Source: Bacteroidota bacterium
GTDB taxonomy: Bacteria; Bacteroidota; Bacteroidia; UKL13-3
Length of the DNA: 64,000 nt
NCBI GenBank assembly: GCA_947464275.1
Contig: CANHVU010000002.1
Location: 1 to 64,000 of the forward strand
Direction: 5' to 3'
Shown here: in pieces, positions 25,036 through 36,400 of the stretch
Position numbering within the stretch: the stretch's first letter is position 1
Layout: each line of letters begins with the position of its first letter
The notes under the pieces: model-generated
Told to the model about the DNA's origin: nothing
Seen by the model: the letters and a program-made list of their open reading frames with translations, nothing else
Databases searched by the model: none
Translations under genes and position numbers: made by a program

Positions 25036-26019
25036 TTGAAACAGTTTTGGCTCACACATAAAAAATGGATTACTTACTTGAAAATTGCGTTAGCATTTTT
25101 TACAGTTGCTTTTATTTTATATAAACTATTGGTTGCCTATAAAATAGATGAAAAAGTTGCTGTTTTTCAATTTGATTTTTCATTTCAAAATACTGTTTTT
25201 TTAGTTTTTGCTGTATTGTTGTTATTTCTAAATTGGGGTTTAGAAACTTTAAAATGGCAATTATTAATCAATCAATTTGAAGAAATAAAATTTTTGGATG
25301 CTTTAAAGGCGGTATTTTCAGGCGTTACTTTAAGTATTATTACGCCAAATCAAATTGGAGATTTTGCAGGAAGGGTTATTCATTTAAAAACACTCAATAA
25401 AATCAAAGGTTCATTAGTTACCGTTATTGGTCATACTGCCCAATCTTTGGTTACTGCTATTTTTGGTATGTATGCATTACTTGCTTTTTTATCAAAGGCC
25501 GATTTTTATGTTTACATTTATTGGAAATATATTGCCATTGCATTTTTCATTATGCACGCAGTGGTAATATTTGGATTTATTCGAATTGATTTGGTTTACA
25601 ATGCGCTGTCAAGGTTTCGTTTTTTCTCTAACATTGAGCAATATGTAATTGTTTTTAAATCTTATACTAAAACTCAACTAACCAAAGTGTTTTTAATTTC
25701 TGCTTTGCGTTATGCAGTTTTTTTATTCCAATATGTGTTTTTGCTTCAATTTTTTGGCGTACATGTTGGTTTGGTTAATTGTTTTATTGGTGTTATTGCT
25801 GTATTTTGTATTCAATCGGTGGTGCCAAGTTTTTTCTTACTCGATATTGGTTTACGTGGTGCAAGTGCCCTTTTTGTTTTTAGCGAATTGAGTAATGGCA
25901 ATCATGCTTTCGATTTAGGTGTATTGCTTTCGGCTTACTCGCTTTGGGTAATTAATATGATGGTGCCGGCACTTTTGGGTTTGGTATTTATTTTAAAACA
26001 TAAATTTAGTTTTAAATGA
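25036..26019 (+). CDS. Lysylphosphatidylglycerol synthase transmembrane-like (UPF0104) protein
   Basis: The 327-residue product has about eight membrane helices and fits the flippase-like domain family (the transmembrane part of MprF and relatives). Seen: NWGLETLKWQLLINQFEEIK and ALKAVFSGVTLSIITPNQIG followed by DFAGRVIHL, and later QSVVPSFFLLDIGLRGASAL. These are the family's conserved elements. There is no aminoacyl-transferase domain, so lipid or lipid-linked substrate movement is more likely than lysine transfer. The start is a TTG at 25036; no upstream ATG is in frame. The last codons overlap the next gene by four bases (ATGA), so it is coupled to the GT2 gene. Confidence 0.87.
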   Translation: MKQFWLTHKKWITYLKIALAFFTVAFILYKLLVAYKIDEKVAVFQFDFSFQNTVFLVFAVLLLFLNWGLETLKWQLLINQFEEIKFLDALKAVFSGVTLSIITPNQIGDFAGRVIHLKTLNKIKGSLVTVIGHTAQSLVTAIFGMYALLAFLSKADFYVYIYWKYIAIAFFIMHAVVIFGFIRIDLVYNALSRFRFFSNIEQYVIVFKSYTKTQLTKVFLISALRYAVFLFQYVFLLQFFGVHVGLVNCFIGVIAVFCIQSVVPSFFLLDIGLRGASALFVFSELSNGNHAFDLGVLLSAYSLWVINMMVPALLGLVFILKHKFSFK

Positions 26020-27146
26020 TTTATTGGACCATAACATCTTATTTATTAACTGCTTTTTACTGCTGTTTGATAACATTTTTTTATGTTGGATTATTAGCAA
26101 TTATTATACGAACCAAAAGGCAAAATAAATTACCTATTTCTTCAGTTCAAAATAGCTTTTCCATTGTTATAGCTGCTAGGAACGAAGCTGGATTTATAAG
26201 TCAATGTTTGCAGTCAATTATCAAGCAAAATTATAATTCAGAAAACTTTGAAATCATTTTAATAAACGACCATTCAACTGATGATACATTAAACATAATT
26301 CACCAATTCAAAATTCACAATACAACATTCAAAATATCTATAATAGACTTAGCAGATTTCGATAAAATAGATAATAAAAAACAAGCCATAACTAAAGGCA
26401 TTGAACAAGCAAAATTCGATTACATTATTTTAACCGATGCTGATTGTACTAGGGGTTATAATTGGTTAAAAACCATCAATCAATTCATCAATATTTCTTC
26501 GGCAAAAATGGTATATGCTCCGGTTGAGTTTGCTGCAAAAAATATATTTGAAAAGCTACAAGCATTAGAGTTTGCAGGCTTAGTAGGAGTAGGGGCTGCA
26601 GCAATGGAATTAAAATATCCAAACATGTGTAGCGCGGCTAATTTAATATTTGAAAAGGCTGTTTTTTTTGAAGTAAATGGTTATGAAGATAATATGCATG
26701 TTATAAGTGGTGATGATGAATTTTTAATGCATAAAATTTTTAAAAAATATCCTAATCAAGTTCAGTTTTTACACCAAAAAGAAGCCATAGTTTTAACCGG
26801 TGCAAATGGTACTTTAAGTCAGCTTACAGAGCAACGCAAACGTTGGGTAAGTAAAAGTACAAAGTACGAAAACAGGTATATTACTTTTATTCTTATCATG
26901 GCTTATTTTTACAATATAAGCATGGTTGTAAATCTTTTTATTGATTGGCATTTGGCATTGAATCAAATAATATTTAAAACGCTAATTGAAGGTGTTTTTT
27001 TAGTCACCATTTTAAAACTTTTTGGTAAAACTAAACTTATTTTATTATTACCACTTGCCGAAATATTTCATGTGTTGTATGTGATAATTATTGGCATTTG
27101 GGCTAATTTTGGAACTTATAATTGGAAAGATAGAACCCATAAATAA
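26016..27146 (+). CDS. Family 2 glycosyltransferase with membrane anchor
   Basis: The 376-residue protein has an N-terminal membrane helix, a GT-A domain over about residues 45-280 and two or three C-terminal helices. Seen: FSIVIAARNEAGFISQCLQS, the first Asp motif ILINDHSTDDTL, the metal-binding DADC, the GDDEFLMHK acid motif, and QRKRW, the Q/RxxRW acceptor-side motif of processive GT2 enzymes. It therefore resembles polysaccharide or glycolipid synthases that act at the inner membrane. It overlaps the upstream flippase-like gene by four bases, suggesting that the product is handed to that protein. The sugar and acceptor are unknown. Confidence 0.9.
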   Translation: MIYWTITSYLLTAFYCCLITFFYVGLLAIIIRTKRQNKLPISSVQNSFSIVIAARNEAGFISQCLQSIIKQNYNSENFEIILINDHSTDDTLNIIHQFKIHNTTFKISIIDLADFDKIDNKKQAITKGIEQAKFDYIILTDADCTRGYNWLKTINQFINISSAKMVYAPVEFAAKNIFEKLQALEFAGLVGVGAAAMELKYPNMCSAANLIFEKAVFFEVNGYEDNMHVISGDDEFLMHKIFKKYPNQVQFLHQKEAIVLTGANGTLSQLTEQRKRWVSKSTKYENRYITFILIMAYFYNISMVVNLFIDWHLALNQIIFKTLIEGVFLVTILKLFGKTKLILLLPLAEIFHVLYVIIIGIWANFGTYNWKDRTHK

Positions 27147-27152
27147 ATTTTT

Positions 27153-27428
27153 ATGCAATACGAATTAAGCGAAATAGATTTTGATATTTTAAACGTTTTA
27201 TATTTTGTAGAACCATTTAGCAAAATACTAGAAGAAGTAGATGCACCACCTAAAATAGTAGCAGATTGTTTAAAGCATTTAATTGCTAAAAAAATGGTAG
27301 TAGCCATGCGTTTTGATGAACAAAAACAAGATTATGTAAAAAGCTTTATTTTTGATAGTGACGATATGCACGCCTATAGCTACCTGGCCACAAAAGACGG
27401 TCTTTTAGCTCATAATGGAAGGTTGTAA
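27153..27428 (+). CDS. Small protein, possibly winged-helix-like, unknown function
   Basis: The family is not recognised with certainty. The 91-residue product begins MQYELSEIDFDILNVLYFVE and continues with FSKILEEVDAPPKIVADCLK and HLIAKKMVVAMRFDE. This helix-helix-strand rhythm is like a winged helix-turn-helix that sets a threshold on one partner. The C-terminus AYSYLATKDGLLAHNGRL resembles the wing end of such domains. It lies six bases after the GT2 gene and probably belongs to that transcript. It ends two bases before the convergent tilS. Confidence 0.72.
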   Translation: MQYELSEIDFDILNVLYFVEPFSKILEEVDAPPKIVADCLKHLIAKKMVVAMRFDEQKQDYVKSFIFDSDDMHAYSYLATKDGLLAHNGRL

Positions 27429-27430
27429 AT

Positions 27431-28759
27431 TTATTTTAAATCTATCTTTAAAATACTTTTCGTATCCTCATTAATTTTAAAATCATTGCTGATTTGGTAG
27501 GGTATTACTGCTGCAATTTGATTAGTAGTTTTGCTCGTTAAAACCAAACATTTTTCTTTTTCAAATTGGTTAATTTTTTTATCTATTAAATAATCGCTTA
27601 CCAGTTTGGTGCCTTGCATACCAAGGGGCTTAAAGCGGTCGCCTTGCTGCCAAGTATGTAATACAAACTCGTTTCCAGTTTTATCTTTATCTAAGTACAA
27701 ACAATTTTTTGCAAATACTTTTGGGTATTCGCTCAAAGTTTCAAAATGAATAGGTCCCAAATTGCTTTGAAATTGAAGAGTTTGTTTACCAATTTCAATG
27801 TTTTGATTGATAATTTCTACTTCTTTTTCTTTAATTACAAAGTATTTTCTATCCACCAGTAATTGGTGTGTTTTTGAATCGAAAATAGCACCAATTGAAA
27901 TATGAGAGTTTTCGGCTAATTGAATCACCTCATTTTCAGTAAAACCAAATTCATTTAACACATTAAATAAAATAGTTTTTGAAGCATAGTGCTGTTTGAT
28001 TTTTACGTCAATGTAAAGCAGGCCTTTTTGGTTTTTTATGTATACTTTTTTTAGGTCGTTTAGTTTTTCTTGCAACAATTGTTCATCAATTTTAATTCTG
28101 TTGCTTAACTCATAAAAGTTATCAATTACTTTTTCATTTAAAGAAGTTAAATGCGGAATAACCTCAAGCCTAATTTTATTGCGCCAATAGTCCGTTTTTT
28201 TATTGCTGCTATCTTCCCTAAATGTAATGTTTTCTGCTGAAGCGTAAGCTTCAATTTGGTTTCGGTTGGCAAAAAGTAATGGCCTTATTATTTTATTTTT
28301 TTTAGGTAAAATGCCATGTAAACCGCTAATTCCTGTTCCTCTTGTTATATTAATTAACATGGTTTCTGCTACATCGTTTTGGTGGTGTGCAGTAGCAATT
28401 AGTTGAAAATTGTTTTCCTTACAAAGTTGATCAAACCAATTATACCTAAGTTCGCGCGCTGCCATTTGGGTTGAAAGTTTATTTTCAGCAGCATAATTTG
28501 TTGTGTCAAATTTATTGGCGTAAAATGTGATATTATTTTCGGTGCAAATTTGTTTTACAAGGGCTTCATCACCATCGCTCTCAGTTCCTCTCAGTCCAAA
28601 ATTACAATGAGCAACAGCAAATTGATAGTCGCTTTTAATAAATAAATGCAGCATAACCATAGAATCTACTCCACCACTAATGGTGAGTAAAACCGTTTCA
28701 TTTTCAGTTATTAACTTTTCATTTTTGATGAAATTTTGAAATGCTTCAATCATTTGCAT
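27431..28759 (-). CDS. tilS: tRNA(Ile)-lysidine synthetase
   Basis: TilS changes the wobble C34 of the AUA-reading isoleucine tRNA to lysidine, using ATP and lysine. The 442-residue product has the PP-loop SGGVDS at residues 28-33, AHCNFGLRGTESDGDE near residue 50, ATAHHQNDVAETMLINITRG near residue 120, and a C-terminal TilS domain with HTWQQGDRFKPLGMQGTK. Alternative starts are ATG at 28759 and 28753. It is divergent from the OstA-like gene, and the 97-base gap must hold both promoters. Confidence 0.97.
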   Translation of the reverse strand: MQMIEAFQNFIKNEKLITENETVLLTISGGVDSMVMLHLFIKSDYQFAVAHCNFGLRGTESDGDEALVKQICTENNITFYANKFDTTNYAAENKLSTQMAARELRYNWFDQLCKENNFQLIATAHHQNDVAETMLINITRGTGISGLHGILPKKNKIIRPLLFANRNQIEAYASAENITFREDSSNKKTDYWRNKIRLEVIPHLTSLNEKVIDNFYELSNRIKIDEQLLQEKLNDLKKVYIKNQKGLLYIDVKIKQHYASKTILFNVLNEFGFTENEVIQLAENSHISIGAIFDSKTHQLLVDRKYFVIKEKEVEIINQNIEIGKQTLQFQSNLGPIHFETLSEYPKVFAKNCLYLDKDKTGNEFVLHTWQQGDRFKPLGMQGTKLVSDYLIDKKINQFEKEKCLVLTSKTTNQIAAVIPYQISNDFKINEDTKSILKIDLK

Positions 28760-28844
28760 TTTAACTTGGTATAATTTATGGTGTAATTTTACAACTATTT
28801 AAGCATAATATTATATTTAAGCTATGCTGTAATTAAAAATTTAA

Positions 28845-28852
28845 TAGTTTTG
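28845..28852 (+). promoter_or_regulatory. Possible -7 promoter element of the OstA-like gene
   Basis: TAGTTTTG matches TAnnTTTG and ends four bases before the ATG at 28857. Transcription would then begin at or next to the start codon, giving a leaderless mRNA. There is no clear -33 TTG. Confidence 0.4.
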
Positions 28853-28856
28853 AACC

Positions 28857-30371
28857 ATGCAATATTTTGCCACTAAATTTAAAATTTTCATTGTATTGTT
28901 TGCAATGAGTCAATTATTACAAGCCCAAACCAAAAGTAAAGTAGAAATTGTTGGGGCCGATTTGTTTGAAGGACAAGTAACTCCAATTGGTAATTCTAAA
29001 AAACTTTCAGGTAATGTAGTTTTAAAACAAGAAAATACTTTAATGTATTGCGATTCAGCCATTTTATATGATGATTCAAACATGGTAAAGGCATACAGTA
29101 ATGTGCGTATTAACCATAATGATAGTATAAGAATGGATGGGAATTATTTAAAATATGATGGAAATTCCAAACATGCATTTATGGAAGGCAATGTGAAAAT
29201 GTATGATAAATCAATGACTTTAACTACCAGTCAATTAGATTTTGATATGGTGAATAATGTTGGGTATTATTTAAATAATGGTTTGATTATTTCTGATAAA
29301 AATAATTTAACTAGCCAACAAGGTTATTACCAAAGCAGAACTAAAAATTTCTTTTTCAAGAAAAATGTAGTTTTAACTAATCCTGACTATAATATGAAAA
29401 GCGATACTTTAATGTATAATACAGTTACCAAGGTTTCCTATTTTTATGGGCCAACAGTAATTAAAAGCGCTAAAGATAAAATTGTGTGTGAAAATGGTTG
29501 GTACGATACCAAAAAGGAAATAAGTCAGTTTAGTAAAAACGCTATTTTGTATACCGAAAATAAAATTTTAAAAGCCGATAGTTTATTTTATGATAGAAAG
29601 AATAATATTGGTCGGGCATACCGTAAATTAGAATTGTTTGATTCTATTCAAAAAATTACACTTTATGGCAACTTAGGTGTAATGAATGGCAAAATAAAAC
29701 AAACCTATGTAACCCAAAATCCATATGGTTTAATGATTATGGATAAAAAGGACAGTATGTTTTTATATGCCGATACTTTATTCTTATTCCAAGCCGACAA
29801 AAAATTAAAGCAAAAAGAAATAATAAAGGCTTATCGGAAAGTTAAAATATTTAAGTCTGATATTCTTGGAGTTTGCGATAGTTTGGTTTATGCAAAATCT
29901 GATTCCACTCTTTCTATGTTTTCATCACCAATTATTTGGAATGGCTTGAATCAAATTACAGCCGATACCATACACTTTTACATTAATAACAGCAGGTTAG
30001 ATTCATTTCATTTAAGAAATAATTCTTTTTTAATATCAAATGAAAAAGGCCCACACTATAATCAAGTAAAAGGTAAAAACATGAAAGGAATTTTAGACAG
30101 TAATAATATTAAATACCTCAGAGTATATGGTAATGGGCAAAGTATTTATTATGCCAAAGAAGATAGTGTAAATTATATTGGAATAAACAAGATTGATTGT
30201 AGTGAAATGGAGTTCTATTTTGCCAATAAAAAAATTAGTAAAGGTGTTTTCATTAACAGTCCAGAAGGTTTCATGTATCCTTTAGATGAATTAAAACCAG
30301 AAGAGTTGAGATTGAGAGGGTTTATTTGGCGCGAAAAAGACAAACCACAAAGGCTTTATTATCAGCATTAA
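28857..30371 (+). CDS. OstA/LptA-like periplasmic protein
   Basis: The 504-residue product has a signal peptide (hydrophobic stretch ending LLQAQ) and is built of repeated beta turns, as in the LptA/OstA N-terminal fold. Seen: KLSGNVVLKQENTLMYCDSA, YSNVRINHNDSIRMDGNYLK and FMEGNVKMYDKSMTLTTSQL. LptA-like proteins bridge the periplasm for lipopolysaccharide. In many Bacteroidota a long OstA-like protein is found where proteobacteria have the short LptA, so that role is likely but inferred. It could instead be a stand-alone OstA-domain protein of unknown job. It is divergent from tilS. Confidence 0.87.
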   Translation: MQYFATKFKIFIVLFAMSQLLQAQTKSKVEIVGADLFEGQVTPIGNSKKLSGNVVLKQENTLMYCDSAILYDDSNMVKAYSNVRINHNDSIRMDGNYLKYDGNSKHAFMEGNVKMYDKSMTLTTSQLDFDMVNNVGYYLNNGLIISDKNNLTSQQGYYQSRTKNFFFKKNVVLTNPDYNMKSDTLMYNTVTKVSYFYGPTVIKSAKDKIVCENGWYDTKKEISQFSKNAILYTENKILKADSLFYDRKNNIGRAYRKLELFDSIQKITLYGNLGVMNGKIKQTYVTQNPYGLMIMDKKDSMFLYADTLFLFQADKKLKQKEIIKAYRKVKIFKSDILGVCDSLVYAKSDSTLSMFSSPIIWNGLNQITADTIHFYINNSRLDSFHLRNNSFLISNEKGPHYNQVKGKNMKGILDSNNIKYLRVYGNGQSIYYAKEDSVNYIGINKIDCSEMEFYFANKKISKGVFINSPEGFMYPLDELKPEELRLRGFIWREKDKPQRLYYQH

Positions 30372-30475
30372 AGATAAAAAAAATGTAATTTTAACTTGGA
30401 TAGTTTGGTTAAAAGGATTAAATACCTATTTTAGCTAACTGAATTATTTTAAATAAAAACAAAATAAATAAATAT

Positions 30476-33400
30476 ATGAAATCAAAATTTACTAATTTTT
30501 ACGTTAAGCTAAGTTTGTACTTAACTGTATTTATTGGGCTGTCGGCTGGCAATGCTTTTGCTCAAGGATTTGCAGGCGGTAAAACTTATGTAGTAAATGG
30601 TCAGGTTGATCAAGTAGCCCCAATCGACACTTTTGTTAATTTGTCAGGTGCTGGTTCAGCAGGCGCAATTACCTATCTAAATACTTTTGGTATTGATGTT
30701 ACTCAGCCACAAGGACTTGTAACCATTTTACTTGATCAGGGTTATACAGGGGTTGAACCTTCACCTATCCAAGTTGGTGCAACTACTGGAGCTGGTTATC
30801 CCAACATGAGTTCTACCAGACCGATTGTATTGAAACCAAAATCTGGATTAAGTTTCACCATTTCAACCACCGCTTCAATAGCTGCAAATGGAAGTTTATT
30901 TAGAATTTTTGGTAGTACAGATTTTACTATTGACGGAAGTAGTGTTACTGGACAAAGAAATTTGACTTTTAATATTGGCTCATCAACTGCTATAACTGCA
31001 AAGGTAATTGATTTGATTCCTGCATCTTCTACGTTTTCAAATAGAATAAGAAATGTAGCAATTAGAAATTGTAATATTGTTGGTAATTCATCATCAACAG
31101 TTATTAATACTTACGCTGGAATTTATTTTGGAGGTTCAACCTCTACACCACAGAATGCTGCAATTGGAACCAATTATAACATAAGTTATGTAAATAATTT
31201 GATTATGGCAGTTCAAAATGGTATTTACCATAGAGGTTTTCCAACAACCACTACTGCTTTCCCTTCGCAAGATACTGGAGTTAATATTTTGAACAATATA
31301 ATAGGTGAGTACGTAAATCCAATTAATCCTACAAACTTTGCTGGTATTGGTGGTACATCCACTAATTTATCGGGTATTTATGTTCAAACGGTTTCAAATT
31401 CAACAATATCTGGTAATGTTGTTAAAAACACATTGCCTTTAAGTATCGCAAGTATTAATCCTGGTTTTGCGGGAATTAGACTTGCTACTGACGGAACACC
31501 CACTGCTTTAGATTCGAACATTAGAGTTGTTAAAAATACTATTTATAATATTTATTCAAATGCGACAGGTCAAGGTGTTTCTGGGATAAGAATTAGTTTA
31601 GGTGCACATACAACATCACGTAGATTAGTCCTTGCAAATAATTCAATTTCAAGAATAGCAGCACGTAATGGTGCAAATTCAATTTCTAGTACTGGTTTTT
31701 ATACTGCTGGTATTTTAGTAGAAAATAATACATCAAATGTTGGATTGGAAATATTTTACAATTCAATTGATTTAGCAGGTGATACAATGATGTTAGCGGC
31801 AAATGCTGTTTCAGCGTGTCTTGCAACAGGTTTTACCACTAATGGTGGAATAGAATTAATGAATAATTCTTTTTCGAATCGATACGGTAATTCGCCAAGT
31901 AATATTTCGGGTTTTCAAAATTATGTAATTGCTGTTGCTGCAAATAATGTAAATCCATTTTCATATTCAAACTTTAATAACTATTACTCAAATACTTTTG
32001 GTTCTGGTTATGCATTTGTTGCGGGTATGAATAGAAATGGTGTTATCAGAAATATTTCTACCTTAAAAAATTATAGATTATATTCTTTATCAGACTCAAA
32101 TAGTTTTGCCATCATTCCTCCATTTAAAAATGATTCAATTTTAACTATTGAAAATGGTGTTGCAAGTAGGTTATATAATAGAGGTTATGGTTTTGGAACC
32201 TTATCTCTTTTTAACAAAGGAGTTTCTGATTCAATAATGTTTAGAATTGGTGACGATATTCTTGGTAATCCGAGAACTGGCTTAGGAAGATTTACTTCAA
32301 TCGGTTGCCATCAATGGAATGGTGATTCAACAAATTTACCTTCAGTTTTGGTAGCAGGTTCAACATATCCAATTAATGGTATTTCAAATCCACCTACAGA
32401 AAATGCACCAAGTACAGGATCATTTAGGAATTTAGCTGAGGCAATAACTTATTTAAATTCATACGGTATAACAGGAAATCAAAATAATGTAACATTACAA
32501 ATATCTCCAAATTATCAAAGGGAAACAACTTGGATTCCTGCAATTACAGACTACCCTGGTTCAAACAATTCATTAGGAGTAATTATAAGACCTCAAGCTG
32601 GCCATATTGATACAATTTGGTCTCCAAATGATCGTAACGCAGCAAATACTTCTGTTATAAGATTCATGGGAGCTAGAAATGTTACTCTCGATGGTTTAAC
32701 TAGTAATAGTAAAGAAACAAGAAATTTGACTGTTATGTTTAGAAGACTTGATTCTAATGTTAATTCAAGAGTTATTGGAATTGTTCCTACAGATACTGCA
32801 AGTCAAAATATTACAATTAGAAATATTAACATTCTTGGAAATACTTCTAATTCAACCATAAGCACTTTTGCAGGTATTTATTACGGTCATCCAATTATTG
32901 CAACTGTGCCACCTGCAGTAGGTGATACGCTGAGAACAGTTGATAATATTAATATTAACATTATTAATAACATTATTCAAGGTGTAAGGAATGGTATATA
33001 TGTAAGAGGATCTTCTGCTAACCCATTAGGAACAGATCCAACATTTGCTACTACCGCACTTGGTGTAATAACTAATAGTGTTAAAAATGTAAGGATTGTA
33101 AGTAATATTATTGGAGGTACAATTGCTCCAGGTGGAACTATACCTACTACATTTATTGGTGGTGCTAACGATCAAGCTGGTATTTATATGAATGGTATTG
33201 AAGGTGTTGTTATAGATTCAAACATAATTAGAAATTCATTACCAGGAACTGCAACTAATGTGTTAACAGGATTTAGAGGTATTGATATCAATGAATTGTC
33301 TGCTAAATATCCTAATTTTGATGTAAATATTAGTAGAAACTTTATTTATAATTTAGTTACAGCAGCTGGACAAAGTTGTATCGGTATTAGAACTCAATTT

Positions 33401-36400
33401 ACGGCAGTAAATGCAATTATCGGTGGAGTTAGTACCGGAACAAGAAGTTATTTTATTAGTAATAATTTTGTTTCAAATATTTTGTCTAGAGGTTCTGGTA
33501 CCAATATTAGTGTTTTAAACCCAACTGGTATTTTAATAGATGCAACACCAGCGGTTAGTGGAACAAATATTGTTACATTGTTAAACAATACCATTAATAT
33601 GAGTGGTAATAATTATTTAAATGCTAATAGTGGTATTACAGCTTTATATTTAGGTGCCAATATTAAAAGTGGAATTTCTAATTTAAATAATATTTATGGT
33701 GTTACTGCAAATAGAAATAATGCAGGTAATATGTATTCTGTATGTGTACTATCATCAACTACACCATTTACTAAAAATTCAGGATTTTTAATTCCTGAAT
33801 CAGATTTTAACTCTTATTTTGTTTCTGGAACAAATCCAACTTTGGCCAACAATATTATTATGGCTACACCTAATGCTGCTCCAACTACTAGAACAAATAT
33901 TAATGCAATAAGATCATTTACAGGAACAAATATTGATTTGAATTCATTTAATTTCCCAACTAGATTTGTTTCTGACACATTACCAGATTTATTATCTGTA
34001 TCAGGTGGTACTCGTTATTCTACAGGAGGTTCTGTAGCTTTAATCGTAAAAGATATTTATGGTGCTTCTAGAAATGGTAATATTAACATGGGGGCAGTAA
34101 ATTATGCGCTTTTAAATTCTGGTTTACAACCAAATGGTGTATACCAAATTAATGGAGTTGATAATTTTCCTTTACAAACAAATCCATCTGTTGGTTCTTT
34201 CAAAAATTTACGTTCTGCAGTTAATTATTTAAATGCATTTGGTACTGGTTTGTCATTTACAGGTTATAGCCCTGTTAAGTTAGAATTTAGCGCTGGATAT
34301 ATTGGTGAAACTGATAGTTTTGTAACCCCAATTACTGTATTTGATTACCCAAGTGCTAACCAAAGTGTACCTGTAATTGTTACGGTGGCTGCTGGAAGAA
34401 CAGATACAATTAAGTTTACAAATTTTAATCAAGCACCTGCTGCAAATTCAAGTTTGATAAGAATTTCAAGTGGTCGTTTCTTTGGATTTGATGGATCTAA
34501 TAACGGAACTAACACTAGAGATTTAACTATCATTATGCCAACAATTATGAATAGTTCAACTTATAAAATTATAGATATTATAGGTGGACAATCATCAGTT
34601 TTTTCTCAAAGTTTAGCTACTACTGATAACTTTGTAAGAAACTGTAATTTAATTGGTAACTCTACTACAACAACCAATAATACTTTTGCGGCTATTTATT
34701 CTGGTGGTATTTCTGCAACTCCTTCAAATTCTACAGGTACAGGTTTAAATAATAATAATTCGTTTACAAATAACTTTATTGGTGGCTGTGATTACGGTAT
34801 TTATTTGAGAAGTAACGGTGTAAGAGGTCAGGGCGATTTAAATACAGTTATTACTGATAATGTTATTGGAGGAAATATTGCTCCAGGTGGTACTCAAGTT
34901 ACAAATTATTTTGGGGGTATTAATAATGCAGCAGGTATATTCTGTGTTGGACAAACTCTAGCTAATATTTCTAGAAATAAAATTCAAAATAATATAGTTG
35001 GTTTCTCTAATCCAAGAGGTATTGAATTAGGAACTGTTGTTGGGAATACAGTTTTAGATTCTGCAAACATTATTGATGGAAATATTATCAATAACATTGG
35101 TTCAACAGTTGCAGGTAGTTCTGCATATGGTATATACATAAATTTTGGTACTGATAGAACAAATACTGTTAATAGTACTAAGATTCATAACAATATGATT
35201 TCTAAAATATTTGGACAAGGGGGTACAACTATTACCACAGGAATTTGTGGAATTGCAATAGATGCTTCTGCTACAATAAACGATCCTAATATTAGTATTA
35301 ACTTTAATTCAATTAATTTAGGAACTGCTAATACATTAGTTTCAAATGGGAGAAGTGCATGTTTAGCAATTGCTCCTCGATTTGTGTATGATTTTACTAA
35401 CACTACTATTTTACAGTATGGTTTTAAAATGTTAAATAACCTATTCTCTAATAAACTTGGAGGTGTTAATGCATCAACAAATGTTAGATCTAGGGCTGTG
35501 AGTGTTGGTAGTAGTTTAAGTCCTTTTACTTTATCCGATAATAATAATTACTTTAGTAATGCAACTAATGCTATCAATGGATTAATAGTTGCAAATGATA
35601 GTACTACAACCCCAGTGACTTATAATACATGGGATAGTATATACAGGTATACTGGTGGTGATTTGTTTAGTTCGAATTTAACTGCTCCATTTATTAATGA
35701 TACTAATTTATTTATTCCTGCCTCAACAGCTTCAATTGTTTTTGGTAGAGCTGTACCTATTATGGGTATTACTACCGATGTAATTTTAAACAATAGAAAT
35801 AATATAGCTCCAACTCTTGGAGCACACGAATATGCTGGTGGAACTGCAATAGATAGTATTGTTCCAAGAATTTTACCTATGAATTCAATTACTTGTATGA
35901 ATTCTATTTTTAATCAGTTAAGCTTTATTATTGAAGATAAAAATTATATTGGCGATGCATTAACCTATAGAATAAATGGTGGTGCCACTTTTAATATATC
36001 AGGTGTAGATGGTGGTTTAACATCAGCTGGATATAGAATTAGAACATTTACTTTTCCTAGTTCAGCCTTCGCATCGGGTGGAGTTATTGAATATAAAATT
36101 ACTGCAAATGATATAATAGGTAATAGTGGCGTTTATCCATATAATAAACCATGGGATACCTTAATGACTGGCTTAAGTACTTTTCCTTATACTATGAATT
36201 TTGAAAATGGTTTGCAAGGTTGGAATACTAGTACATTAACTAATGGTGGTGCATGGAACGTTGGAGCGTTTGGTTCAAATGCGAATCCTTCACATGCTAC
36301 TGAAAATGGAATTAAATGCGCTTTATTCCCTTCTAGTACATTACCAGCTGGAGCATCTGCTCGTTTATTATCACCTTGTTTTAATATAGCGGCAATGGGT

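Noticed and set aside
25036-28759. Possible defence or toxin-antitoxin locus from the small protein at 27153
   Set aside because: Its neighbours are a glycosyltransferase, a flippase-like protein and tilS, and it shows no toxin or antitoxin motif.
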